NCBI RefSeq assembly: GCF_001187725.1
Contig: NZ_LGIQ01000011.1
Coordinates: 532,017 to 596,016, forward strand
Direction of reading: 5' to 3'
Length of the DNA: 64,000 bases
From: Brevibacillus reuszeri
Lineage (GTDB): Bacteria; Bacillota; Bacilli; Brevibacillales; Brevibacillaceae
How positions within the stretch are numbered: the stretch's first letter is position 1; each line of letters starts with the position of its first letter. The translations under genes were made by a program, and so were the position numbers. Below are positions 54,373 through 61,904 of this stretch, piece after piece. The notes under the pieces were generated by a model, which saw only the letters and a list, made by a program, of their open reading frames with translations, had not been told where the DNA came from and did no database searches.

Positions 54373-54618
54373 CTACTCATAACTAACCTTCATTATGTCC
54401 AAAAAAGGGATTTTCTTTGTTACCCCGTTCTCATCTACATGGACTAATCTGGTTCGTGAATCAAGCTCAATAATCCGTCCATGTACTTTATCATCCATTC
54501 CCCAAACAGATAAAGTTCTCAAGTCCCCATCTTCTTTTGCTTCTACAAGCTGATTCCCTAAGTCCTCTAATTCAAATTCGTCCCGGGTTGGACGTTTCGG
54601 TGCTTTCGCTTTTGACAT
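54373..54618 (-). CDS. YolD-like protein
   Basis: 81 residues. The second half (VHGRIIELDSRTRLVHVDENGVTKKIPFLDI) is the YolD-like beta domain. In Bacillus phages and plasmids YolD proteins accompany UvrX/Y-family polymerases under SOS control. Last gene of the operon driven from the LexA-boxed promoter. Confidence 0.8.
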   Translation of the reverse strand: MSKAKAPKRPTRDEFELEDLGNQLVEAKEDGDLRTLSVWGMDDKVHGRIIELDSRTRLVHVDENGVTKKIPFLDIMKVSYE

Positions 54619-54631
54619 ACCATTTCCCCTC

Positions 54632-54969
54632 CTAGCCTTTAACTTCGGTTATGTTGTCAATCGAAATCCATTGGACATCCTCATCATTTACCAGCTTAAT
54701 ACGTCTACTGTTCTGATCAATCCATTGTACTACGCCCCACATTTCACAGGTACTCCCCAGCTCGCCTTTTACGGGATTCCACCAAATCACGGTTATTGCG
54801 TAATCTTCGCGTGCAGAATCACGAATTATATATAGAAGGAATCCAACTCGTCTTGTTCAATGTTGGGCATTGCCACAAGCTTATCGTCTTTCTTCATCTG
54901 TAAGTAGAAGGCTCGCTGCTCTGGTATCACAAAGCGAATCGAAAGTGGATTATCTATCTTGCTCGCCAT
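54632..54969 (-). pseudogene. YolD-like gene, out of frame at a TA repeat
   Basis: ATG 54969 reads ...RFVIPEQRAFYLQMKKDD... and stops at 54827-54830 in TATATATAA. In the +2 frame it continues as IIRDSAREDYAITVIWW...GVVQWIDQNSRRIKLVNDEDVQW to a stop at 54632. With three TA units instead of four (54827-54834) the whole is one 110-residue YolD-like protein. Either a decayed gene or a phase-variable one. Confidence 0.75.
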
Positions 54970-55196
54970 CTACCTGGCTCCTTTCTTTCCCATGCTTCCA
55001 GTACCGTCATTGTGTCCGGATTGGATCGCTGCCACTCAATGTATTCCTCGCGTGCCAAGACCTCCAAGACAGTCATAATCCCGCCTCGATTCCGTCCTGT
55101 CTTGATACACAATTCGTCTACTGTTGGTGTACGCCGTCGACCGGCTGAGTAGTTCCCGATCACTCTGAGCACCTTTCTCTCGATGTCAGACAGCAT
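54954..55196 (-). CDS. Small HTH protein (LexA N-terminal-like)
   Basis: 80 residues with a winged helix (RRRTPTVDELCIKTGRNRGGIMTVLEVL) like the LexA DNA-binding domain without the peptidase part. Overlaps the WYL-like gene at its start and the YolD-like gene at its end, so all are translated as a unit. Could be a regulator of the SOS operon. Confidence 0.75.
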   Translation of the reverse strand: MLSDIERKVLRVIGNYSAGRRRTPTVDELCIKTGRNRGGIMTVLEVLAREEYIEWQRSNPDTMTVLEAWERKEPGRWRAR

Positions 55197-55403
55197 GCAG
55201 GATCACCACCGACTGCACCGCTAAGATGTTGTCGATTAGGAAGACGCGCGCGGCGCTCGCCTTGTAAGGCAGTATGCTTTCAAACTGTCACCTACAATCG
55301 TTAGCGGCCGCAAACTGCGCATTGTAGTCTTGCCGTCTTTACCTAAATAGATGACTTGAATGTGCTGCTGAAGCTCTATGGCGCGCTGCAGTTCCTTTAC
55401 CAA
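55186..55403 (-). pseudogene. Small WYL-like gene, out of frame at a CG repeat
   Basis: Start TTG 55403, 8 bases after GAAGG. Reads LVKELQRAIELQQHIQVIYL...YCLTRRAPR, then runs into stop at TCT TCC TAA. Dropping one CG unit from the four-unit run 55245-55252 restores VFLIDNILAVQSVVILHAV to the stop at 55186, giving a typical 70-residue WYL-like protein. Same 2-bp type of frame error as in the neighbouring YolD-like gene. Confidence 0.72.
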
Positions 55404-55421
55404 TTTGTCTGCCTTCAAACA

Positions 55422-55467
55422 GGAACGTTTGTTCTGCGTTATATGCGAACAACATCCGAACATGCAA
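55422..55467 (-). promoter_or_regulatory. SOS promoter with LexA box
   Basis: Minus strand TTGCAT (55462-55467), 18 bp, TATAAC (55438-55443). Directly downstream AGAACAAACGTTCC (55422-55435) is a consensus Gram-positive LexA box (GAACrnryGTTC). Drives the WYL-HTH-YolD operon after DNA damage. Confidence 0.85.
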
Positions 55468-55524
55468 ATACTAATTCTGTAAATGTCAGACAAATGGTAC
55501 AATGTGGAAAAGGCGGTGGACAAT

Positions 55525-55728
55525 ATGAAACTAGGTCAGCGCAAACCCAGTCTAAAAAGAAGGATAACAGCCAAGACCAGCTTGAAACGTCAGGTCGTCC
55601 ATCGCACGGGATTAAAAATGCCTCGTGGCTGGGGGTGGTTGAGGAACCCAAAGAAGTACGCATACAATAAGGTGTACCAGCGAACAACGTTTGATATCTT
55701 TTCGCTGATAAAAAAGCTGTTCAAATAA
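55525..55728 (+). CDS. Small basic phage-type protein
   Basis: 67 residues from ATG 55525 (a longer start at 55483 is possible). Strongly basic: RKPSLKRRITAKTSLKRQ, then PRGWGWLRNPKKYAYNKVYQRTTFD, matching a family of short Bacillus/Paenibacillus proteins seen near phage elements. Function unknown. Divergent from the SOS operon. Confidence 0.7.
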   Translation: MKLGQRKPSLKRRITAKTSLKRQVVHRTGLKMPRGWGWLRNPKKYAYNKVYQRTTFDIFSLIKKLFK

Positions 55729-55770
55729 CCATTATTCTTTGTTTCAAAGATTCAGAAGGGAGAGTCAGCA

Positions 55771-56022
55771 ATGAAAGCTACTGGAGTGGTTAGAAAAGTT
55801 GATGAACTAGGACGGATCGTTCTTCCCAAAGAGTTACGAGACATCTTTGATATAAACATCAAGGATCCATTGGAGATTTACGTTGATGATGAACGTATCA
55901 TTTTGAAGAAATATGAACCAGCATGTGTATTCTGTGGGAATGCTTTAGATACTTTCCATTTTAAAGGGAAACTGGTCTGTTCATCATGTATTCGTGAAGC
56001 AAAATCTGAATTAGAGTCATAA
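55771..56022 (+). CDS. AbrB family transition-state regulator
   Basis: 83 residues. N-terminal swapped-hairpin AbrB domain (ATGVVRKVDELGRIVLPKELR). C-terminal part carries two CxxC pairs (CVFCGN, CSSCIRE), a zinc-ribbon-like tail seen in some AbrB paralogues. AGAAGGGAG before the ATG. Possibly an anti-repressor or host-control gene of the accessory region. Confidence 0.9.
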   Translation: MKATGVVRKVDELGRIVLPKELRDIFDINIKDPLEIYVDDERIILKKYEPACVFCGNALDTFHFKGKLVCSSCIREAKSELES

Positions 56023-56029
56023 TAAAAAA

Positions 56030-56072
56030 GCCCTCCCCGGGCATAAATAAAAAAGGAAGGGCTTCTCTTTCC
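56030..56072. terminator. Terminator
   Basis: AAGCCCTCC / GGAAGGGCTT stem after the AbrB gene. Confidence 0.8.
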
Positions 56073-56144
56073 TTTTGATTTCTCTCTTCCTACCTAAACT
56101 GAAAATATTGAAAACATCACCCTTAATACGTGATGGGATCATTT

Positions 56145-56330
56145 TCAATTCACGAAAAAATTAACCAGTGATTTTAATCCCCAAATAATCATTACAAGAA
56201 TAATATACTCCCCAATCTTGTATCTCCATGTTGTCTTCTTTTTAGTGAATATGTATTTGATAATAATGAAAAAAAATATTCCTGCTGCAATTCCTATTAA
56301 ATCATTAAAGCTAAAAACACCTGTGTACAT
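56145..56330 (-). CDS. Small membrane protein
   Basis: 61 residues, two membrane helices (LIGIAAGIFFFIIIKYIF and YIILVMIIWGLKSLVNFF) with a basic turn KKKTTWRYK. Strong GGGGGGGAG site before the ATG. No family recognised; could be a holin-like or immunity-type peptide. Confidence 0.65.
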   Translation of the reverse strand: MYTGVFSFNDLIGIAAGIFFFIIIKYIFTKKKTTWRYKIGEYIILVMIIWGLKSLVNFFVN

Positions 56331-56357
56331 GCTCCCCCCCCCTTACGTTTTGATCCT

Positions 56358-56396
56358 CAAATAAAAGGGGAGGCTTATTTCACCTCCCCTTTTATT
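56358..56396 (-). terminator. Terminator
   Basis: AAAAGGGGAGG / CCTCCCCTTTTA stem overlapping the stop of the gene at 56395. Confidence 0.85.
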
Positions 56397-57117
56397 ACTT
56401 TACAGTCCAGTGATCAATTTTGACCGTCCCATCATCCTCAACTTCAAAACGAACCCGATATTTCCAACTATTGTCTTTACCTGTTTTGCTTACGTAAACT
56501 AGAGAAATTTCTGTTCCGCTCTTTGGAACCCCTGCAGAGATAATATCACCCCATAGCGGTATTTGCTCTTGCTCCATATATCCTAGCACACCAAAAGCAT
56601 AATCTGCATACTGAAATGGTTTACTTCCTCTATCTTTGAGCTTTAATAATCTTGCCATATAAGGTAATTTACCACCGAGTTGGAAACTGACATACGTGCC
56701 GTACCCTTCAGCTGCCTTTTGAGCAAACTTTCCAGAGTATTGATTCCACCATGTCTGTTCAAAGTTTTGCGTATAGTAATACAGATCGGGTCTTTTCATT
56801 ACGACAAGTCGCCCTTTATGTATCGTATATTCTAGTGGCATTACATCACCAATATAGATCATGTTGGTTTTTTTCTTAATAACATCATCGCATCCGCAAT
56901 CTTCTCTAAACGGGGTTATCTTGCCATCACTATCATTATCACTATCAGGGAGTAGATCAGAGCTGTTCACCCACGTTTTGTCAATAACTGTTTCCTTGTT
57001 TAGAACTTTTTCATTACCCTGCGATTCATTAATGACTGTACTTGGTTCCTTTGCTAATGAGACGCCTGGCATTGCAAAAATTGCGACACATAAAAGCGAT
57101 AGAATAAACTTCTTCAA
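56395..57117 (-). CDS. Secreted protein of unknown function
   Basis: 240 residues, signal peptide ending at VSLA. Asp-rich stretch DSDNDSDGK and a CGC motif near residue 75; the rest is aromatic-rich (YYYTQNFEQTWWNQYSG, GYGTYVSFQLGG). No known domain. Lies after the lysis cassette, maybe a lysogenic-conversion gene. Confidence 0.65.
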   Translation of the reverse strand: MKKFILSLLCVAIFAMPGVSLAKEPSTVINESQGNEKVLNKETVIDKTWVNSSDLLPDSDNDSDGKITPFREDCGCDDVIKKKTNMIYIGDVMPLEYTIHKGRLVVMKRPDLYYYTQNFEQTWWNQYSGKFAQKAAEGYGTYVSFQLGGKLPYMARLLKLKDRGSKPFQYADYAFGVLGYMEQEQIPLWGDIISAGVPKSGTEISLVYVSKTGKDNSWKYRVRFEVEDDGTVKIDHWTVK

Positions 57118-57189
57118 AACATTTCCCTCCTTGCTGAATGGGGGGAACTGATCTGCAAAAACAATTTTTCTTGGAGAAGAAGGAGGGCA

Positions 57190-57876
57190 TCAATATTTCT
57201 GTAGTTGTTCTGTTGCACGGTCAAGCAGCGTAAACACCAGCCAAGGCAGTTCCTCCAGAACGCCTTTCGGATCGTCTATTAGTCGCTGCTTCCATGTCTC
57301 AGGATCGTTTAGCAATCCTTTTGCAGCCAGGCTGTCTATCGCTTTTAAGCCTGATTCGCGTTCCCAATCTTCCAACTTCAATGGTATTTCTTTATCCACA
57401 GATTTGTCAGACTTATCAACATCGTACTTTGCGAGTCCGTGCTGTTCGATCAACGAGATGAGCTTTTTCGGGTACTCGGGATCAGTGGCATACCCTCCAT
57501 CCTTGATCGCGTAACATGCCGTCTTGTAGTCGACGCCTAAAACTCCGTGATACCTGGTAGGCTTGTCCCTCGTGCCGTTTAGGATCAGCGCCGAGTGGTT
57601 AGCAATTGATTCGGACCAGTTGTTGTATTTGCGGAAATTAGCGTTTGTCTTTATCGGTTGCTTATTAACGTATTCAGTTGTAGGCATCAACACGCTGCCA
57701 GCCGTCCCTGTTCCTTTAATCCCAAACAGGTTGTTAGCGTTGACAGCAAGACCACTCTTTCCCCAATTGCTCTCCAAAATAGCTTGTGCAATCGTTAGAG
57801 AAGCAGGTACCCTTGTGCGCCGCATGTCCTCTGCAGCTGCAGGCGCGATCTTGGCAATAAACTCTTGTTGGGTCAC
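57190..57876 (-). CDS. Phage endolysin, glucosaminidase (GH73/FlgJ type)
   Basis: 228 residues. The domain at about 1-145 has QAILESNWGKSGLAV (catalytic Glu) and NNLFGIKG, then YATDPEYPKKLISLI. It hydrolyses peptidoglycan. The C-terminal 70 residues are unassigned. Overlaps the holin stop as ATGA; the lysis order is XhlA-holin-lysin. Confidence 0.9.
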   Translation of the reverse strand: MTQQEFIAKIAPAAAEDMRRTRVPASLTIAQAILESNWGKSGLAVNANNLFGIKGTGTAGSVLMPTTEYVNKQPIKTNANFRKYNNWSESIANHSALILNGTRDKPTRYHGVLGVDYKTACYAIKDGGYATDPEYPKKLISLIEQHGLAKYDVDKSDKSVDKEIPLKLEDWERESGLKAIDSLAAKGLLNDPETWKQRLIDDPKGVLEELPWLVFTLLDRATEQLQKY

Positions 57877-58163
57877 TCTGCATCAACCTTTCTTTTCTCC
57901 GCTGTTTGCTTCCATAGCTGATGTGTCAGACTGGCAATACCAGCAGCGAGGATGCCCTGCACTACACTTTCAACCGATACCGCTTGCAGGATACCGCAAG
58001 CCAGCGCTACACCAGCTACAGTTAAGAACCACGGAATCATCCAATCCTGTATCCGTGGCGTTCGTTTTAAGAAGTAGCCGATTACCAAGAGAACGACAAC
58101 GACAATTAGTGCTTTGTCTGCCATATATTGCTGAGCCAACGCTATGAGGTCAGTTTGATTCAA
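57873..58163 (-). CDS. Phage holin
   Basis: 96 residues, two to three membrane helices (ALIVVVVLLVIGYFL, IPWFLTVAGVALACGIL, and SVVQGILAAGIASL) with a charged C-terminus. Sits between XhlA and the lysin, ATGA overlaps on both sides, so holin. Confidence 0.82.
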   Translation of the reverse strand: MNQTDLIALAQQYMADKALIVVVVLLVIGYFLKRTPRIQDWMIPWFLTVAGVALACGILQAVSVESVVQGILAAGIASLTHQLWKQTAEKRKVDAE

Positions 58164-58477
58164 TGTCCTACACCACCTTTAATGAGATTCAAAATGAGAG
58201 CAACGGCACCGATCGCTGTACCGATCATCCATTTCTTGTCGTCTTTGTTTTGCTTCTTGTCTTCCTCGATCTTCTTCTCCAATTCATCCAGCCGCTTGCT
58301 CAGCTCATCGATTCGTTTATGCGCAGCCTTCGTACTTTGCAGGGCTTCGTTAGCCAGCTTATCGGTCTGTTCTAGCTTGCCGGACATGCTGGACAACTGC
58401 TTGATCTCAGTCTCGATCTTACCGATTGCTACTAGAATCTCGGTAATCCCCTTTTGTAAGTCTTTGATTTCGTCCAC
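58160..58477 (-). CDS. XhlA-like hemolysin/lysis accessory protein
   Basis: 105 residues from GTG 58477. A long coiled coil (ITEILVAIGKIETEIKQL ... RIDELSKRLDELEKKIEE) and a C-terminal membrane anchor (WMIGTAIGAVALILNLI), as in PBSX XhlA. Works with the holin in cell lysis. GGAGG lies 10 bases before the GTG. Confidence 0.85.
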   Translation of the reverse strand: MDEIKDLQKGITEILVAIGKIETEIKQLSSMSGKLEQTDKLANEALQSTKAAHKRIDELSKRLDELEKKIEEDKKQNKDDKKWMIGTAIGAVALILNLIKGGVGH

Positions 58478-58554
58478 GGTCCTTCCGCCCTCCTCACCCC
58501 CTTGGGGCAATAAAAATAGCCCCGATCAGTTCGAGGCTTGCTCACTTTCATGGT

Positions 58555-58584
58555 GAAAAAATACCCTCGGGAGATCCCGAGGGC
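58555..58584 (-). terminator. Terminator of exon D
   Basis: CCCTCGGGATCTCCCGAGGG perfect stem and T6 on the minus strand, 14 bases after the exon D stop. A weaker GGGGC/GCCCC hairpin lies at 58504-58522. Confidence 0.93.
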
Positions 58585-58597
58585 CGTTGATGGATAA

Positions 58598-58984
58598 TTA
58601 ATTTTTAGTAATATCCAATACCATTTCTTGTGTGTGTTTTGAATCAACAGTAACGAAAAATTTATACGTTCCTGCTGTAGGCATTGTGTAAGATCCTAAG
58701 TCAAAAATGATTAACTGTCCTTTACCAAGAGTAATATTAGGAATAGTAATTACAGAGCCATTAATTTTATCAGCACCAATTTCATTACGATCAGAAGCAA
58801 TGTAATACAAATCGGTTGCATCTGGAGTGAAGACATCATTCAAATCAAAAGTTAGAGTCGCGTTTTTTAATGGCTGGGTGGTGAGAAATTTTGGCATAAG
58901 GTATTGGGTGGAGCCTTCAACGAAATGGTAGGGATATTGACCATTTAGATTGTCTTGCAAAGTGAATATTGGGTCAGTATAGCT
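58598..58984 (-). CDS. Exon D: start-less C-terminal exon behind intron 3' end
   Basis: 128 codons plus stop, open from the predicted splice site (AGC TAT ACT...). No ATG or ribosome site at the 5' end. The product (PIFTLQDNLNGQYPYHFVEG...VTVDSKHTQEMVLDITKN) is beta-rich without Cys, possibly a binding tip. It resembles exons B and C only in composition. Same phase as both. Placed between the second fibre cassette and the lysis genes. Confidence 0.74.
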   Translation of the reverse strand, partial: SYTDPIFTLQDNLNGQYPYHFVEGSTQYLMPKFLTTQPLKNATLTFDLNDVFTPDATDLYYIASDRNEIGADKINGSVITIPNITLGKGQLIIFDLGSYTMPTAGTYKFFVTVDSKHTQEMVLDITKN

Positions 58985-59110
58985 ATTCTCGACTTATTCC
59001 CTTCTGTGTGAGGGTTTTCGTTCGAGCCTACACCGTGCGGGCGACTTTCATCGCACACGGCGTTCCATCAACGGATAAACGGTGAAAATTTACAATGGGC
59101 ATTTTTATCG
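58985..59110 (-). ncRNA. Group II intron 3' end, copy D (domains V and VI)
   Basis: Domain V at 59030-59063, domain VI at 58985-59029 (basal CTCGA/TCGAG, apical CCCT/AGGG). CGC triad and GAAA loop intact. Leader ATGCCCATTGTAAATTT at 59084-59102, with TGTACGATAAAA just upstream as -10-like. Ends GAGAAT; exon D begins AGC. A strong terminator at 59182-59216 separates it from the fibre genes. Confidence 0.9.
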
Positions 59111-59181
59111 TACAACATCTATATCTGTGTTGACATAGGTTGTTTTCGACAAAAATACACGGAGCCACATTTGTAGCTCCC

Positions 59182-59216
59182 TATAAAAAACACCCTTTCA
59201 ACTTGAAAGAGTGTTA
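59182..59216 (-). terminator. Terminator after CD1375-like gene
   Basis: ACACTCTTTC / GAAAGGGTGT stem and T6 on the minus strand, followed by a second hairpin GGAGCTAC / GTGGCTCC at 59161-59180. Should separate the fibre cassette from intron copy D. Confidence 0.88.
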
Positions 59217-59348
59217 CGCCAAAGGCTTACCGTCTGTACCCAGACCCATAGATTCCAGATCAGTTTGTACAGCGTCCTTCAGGTTTGCAGGAATCTGGTC
59301 AAATGTACGGCGACCATTGATAATCAAGCTTACGCATACCAATACCAT
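59214..59348 (-). CDS. CD1375-like small phage protein, copy 2
   Basis: 44 residues from ATG 59348 (AAAGGAGG 9 bases upstream). Differs from copy 1 (37463) at only a handful of positions, e.g. NLKDAVQTDLESMG against [14 protein letters not shown]. The flanking non-coding sequence is also shared. Confidence 0.75.
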   Translation of the reverse strand: MVLVCVSLIINGRRTFDQIPANLKDAVQTDLESMGLGTDGKPLA

Positions 59349-59433
59349 TGTTTTTTCACCTCCTTTCAAGCATAAAAAAATAAGCCATATCCATAGTCGT
59401 TGAAGCATGTCGCGTGCCTCCTTCTATGTGGGC

Positions 59434-59763
59434 TTATGTCAGTGGTCCGGTGACCATTTCGTATAGTTGCAAAACGGCTTCCTGGGTATCCAAATTTGCC
59501 TTTTTGTTTTCCTCGGTTGCAGTTTCTAGCTGAGCGATTCTGTCTTCTTCTGGAATAGGTAGAGTAATGTATTCATACCACAGCTCTTTCGTTTGTGGAT
59601 TGATATACAAAACCGCGCCTTTACCTCCAGGCGTTTGCGGCTCTGGTAATCCTTCCACAATTACTCCCCGTTCAAGCGTTTCCTGATCCAACTCGGAAGG
59701 GAAAGAGTGAATAAGTGTCACCCGCGCCTTTGAGTCATTTACTTTTTCATAACCGATGTACAT
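59434..59763 (-). CDS. Phage fibre-associated protein, copy 2
   Basis: 109 residues, homologous to 37683-38042 (C-terminal coiled coil RIAQLETATEENKKANLDTQEA). The N-terminal half differs. Second copy of the small fibre-associated gene. Confidence 0.72.
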   Translation of the reverse strand: MYIGYEKVNDSKARVTLIHSFPSELDQETLERGVIVEGLPEPQTPGGKGAVLYINPQTKELWYEYITLPIPEEDRIAQLETATEENKKANLDTQEAVLQLYEMVTGPLT

Positions 59764-59779
59764 TGTGCAAGGCCCCTTT

Positions 59780-60307
59780 CTACTTAATTTTGTAACGGAA
59801 TTTCATACGACGAATTGCTGTTGAACTCAAAGTGATAAACGTGGAGTCAGAAGCAATTCCCCTGAGAGGATAAGCACTTTCGTACATGCCAACGACTTTG
59901 AAATCAGACAATCGTATCTTGTACCAGTAACGTGTTCTGGTAGCGTAACCATAATCACCAATGATTCTTACTGCGGCTTCCTCCCATGTATTCGTTGTGC
60001 CCATGGTAATTGGTGCTTGATTTAAACGGGCACCTGATCCGGAAAAGTCATAGTATATAAATTGGTGAATGTTGTCGATATAACCCATTGTGTAAACTTT
60101 ATTTGGGTTAGAAGGGTCTGCAACTGGTTTGATTAAATCACCCGAAAAGTTCGACCAGACAAGGGTGCCGTCTAGGGTGAACTTGTATATATAAGTAGAC
60201 ACACGTATATAAAAGTGAGTAGGTGATAAATAGCCCGCCGATGCTCGGTTTGATGTCGTTGTATTCGTCAACAGCCAAAAGTATGCAGAAATATACATCA
60301 CCGACAA
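59780..60307 (-). pseudogene. Truncated tail fibre, C-terminal part
   Basis: 175 codons, beta-propeller-like (STYIYKFTLDGTLVWSNFSG, YWYKIRLSDFKVVGMYES), related in style to 38058-39122 but lacking its first 150-200 residues and a proper ribosome site. The sequence upstream of 60300 is unrelated, so a recombination boundary lies there. Confidence 0.65.
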
Positions 60308-60572
60308 AGGTTATAAATGTATCTCATCTAATGAACTGTATTGGTTGAATCTCCCAATATTGTTAGACCAAAATTCAGTGGAGTCTTTAAAAATTGGAAA
60401 GAGTTTCTCCAATGGTTTTGCTATCTTCACTTTAGGCTACTCATTAGAAACCGCCAATCTCCGATTGCATCAGAGGAGTAGTCATCCTGATGAAACTTTG
60501 GACAGGCAGCCAACCGATGAAAAATATAACGATGTAATTAACTTTATTACCGACTTCTTGTAATCCGTACCG
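60308..60572 (+). other. Start-less open frame
   Basis: On the plus strand a frame open to the stop at 60563 (at least 72 codons, ...LKIGKSFSNGFAIFTLGYS...) with no ribosome site at its TTG 60345 and followed by a terminator. It may be the end of a gene cut by the same boundary that truncated the fibre gene. No family recognised. Confidence 0.35.
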
Positions 60573-60604
60573 TCACCTGTCTGCTTACCTACAGACAGGT
60601 GTAT
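60573..60604. terminator. Terminator
   Basis: CACCTGTCTG / CAGACAGGTG stem between convergent frames. Confidence 0.85.
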
Positions 60605-60635
60605 TGTTTTCATAATATCAAATATGAACTCGTAA

Positions 60636-60866
60636 CTAGTACTTTTCTCTCCACTTCCGCCAATTATGCTGCTGACTCTTTTTCTTACAATAGCTCAAGC
60701 TATTTACGCGTTCTTTAGATTGGGAAATCACGCATTTTTTAGACTGCAATATGACAACCCTTGGAGCAGGGTTAGGAGCGAATGATATAGTATCTGCCTT
60801 AGGATTTACATTCTGCAACCTATCAGCCCACCATTTTAACGTTTTCTTTAATGATTCCAAAAGCAT
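60636..60866 (-). CDS. Small basic protein of unknown function
   Basis: 76 residues from ATG 60866, with GGGAGGA 6 bases upstream. MLLESLKKTLKWWADRL then a Lys/Ser/Gln-rich tail. Not recognised. Confidence 0.5.
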   Translation of the reverse strand: MLLESLKKTLKWWADRLQNVNPKADTISFAPNPAPRVVILQSKKCVISQSKERVNSLSYCKKKSQQHNWRKWREKY

Positions 60867-61126
60867 TGTATCGTCCTCCCTCTGAGTTTTTCTGTCATAC
60901 GCTGGTTCTGTGCTCTGTGTAAAAAAGAAAGGTCCACCCAGTTGCCCAGGCGGTATGAAAGGGTTGCGAAAGATGAGCAGTTTTCTGCACAACAAAAAAC
61001 AACCGCCTAGGTTCTCCCTGAGCGGCCATCTCATCGTGCGTTACCTTGATTATACTAGTACGATTATTATTTCTGCAAAAAACGTCCAAAACGTCAGACG
61101 TGTCCGAAGTGTCAACCTTTCAGACG

Positions 61127-61798
61127 TTACTCAACAGAGGAGTTTTTATTTTTAAGAGCTTTTTTTGCTATTCTTGAATCTATACTTAGCTTAAAAAATA
61201 TTGATGTCATCAATGCTGTCATTACTAAAATTATATAAACAATATTAGTTGAAAAAAAAGTACCTATGATTTCTGTAATAGAGTACGATGACAAAATGAA
61301 GACCAAAATAAAAGAAATAAATCCAATCACCGGCGCGAATGATGTAGCCAAAGTACTACTATCTGAATCTTTATAAGTTGCATACACCTTTTCAACTACT
61401 GTCTCTTCATGTTCCAATAAGTTTAACTCCATCTGCATATCTAGTAATCGCTGACAGTAATCAAGTTTGTTTTCATGGGACAGAAAATTAGAATCCATTA
61501 TTTCCTTAATTAAATAATCTATAATTGCATGTAACGAATCTACATCTTCGAATTTAACATTATAACGTTTGGCGGTAGCTATATGAATAGCTTTTAATAT
61601 TTGAATTGAAGGTAGATTATCTTCAGGAATACTATATTTTATACTATTAAATATTTCTTTGTTAGCTAAACTCACTTGCTGGAAGTAACTCTTTTTCCCT
61701 TTAATACGTTTATACAAATCAGTTACATAGAAAACCAAAAACCCAGTTATTATACTTGTAACCCAGCTACTATTGATAAAATTTAGAAACCATTCCAT
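61127..61798 (-). CDS. Membrane protein of unknown function
   Basis: 223 residues. One membrane segment at the N-terminus (SWVTSIITGFLVFYVTDLY), a cytosolic helical part, then two C-terminal membrane segments (FAPVIGFISFILVFILSSYS, IVYIILVMTALMTSIFF). Very A+T-rich compared with the core genes, suggesting recent acquisition. Could be a phage-exclusion or SLATT-like effector, but no family is clear. Confidence 0.6.
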   Translation of the reverse strand: MEWFLNFINSSWVTSIITGFLVFYVTDLYKRIKGKKSYFQQVSLANKEIFNSIKYSIPEDNLPSIQILKAIHIATAKRYNVKFEDVDSLHAIIDYLIKEIMDSNFLSHENKLDYCQRLLDMQMELNLLEHEETVVEKVYATYKDSDSSTLATSFAPVIGFISFILVFILSSYSITEIIGTFFSTNIVYIILVMTALMTSIFFKLSIDSRIAKKALKNKNSSVE

Positions 61799-61904
61799 AA
61801 AAAGCCCCGCTTCATATAAAATTTATCCAGATATTGGTCTACGTTTATAATTATACTTGAACTAGCGACCAATACCCATATTTTTCAGAAATATGACTTT
61901 TGCG

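Noticed and set aside
56145-56330. Type I toxin
   Set aside because: It is small and membrane-bound, but there is a normal strong ribosome site and no antisense RNA promoter that I can see.
37310-59110. CRISPR array or integron-like attC sites
   Set aside because: Four similar repeats occur, but they are kilobases apart and fold exactly as group II intron domains V and VI, with the catalytic triad and GAAA loop. No cas or integrase gene was seen.
37310-59110. Invertible shufflon or Cin/Pin-type fibre switching
   Set aside because: The repeats are all in the same orientation within the window, there is no recombinase gene, and the shared sequence stops exactly at the predicted splice site rather than at a symmetric crossover core.
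37463-60307. Diversity-generating retroelement
   Set aside because: No reverse transcriptase and no template/variable repeat pair with adenine-biased differences.
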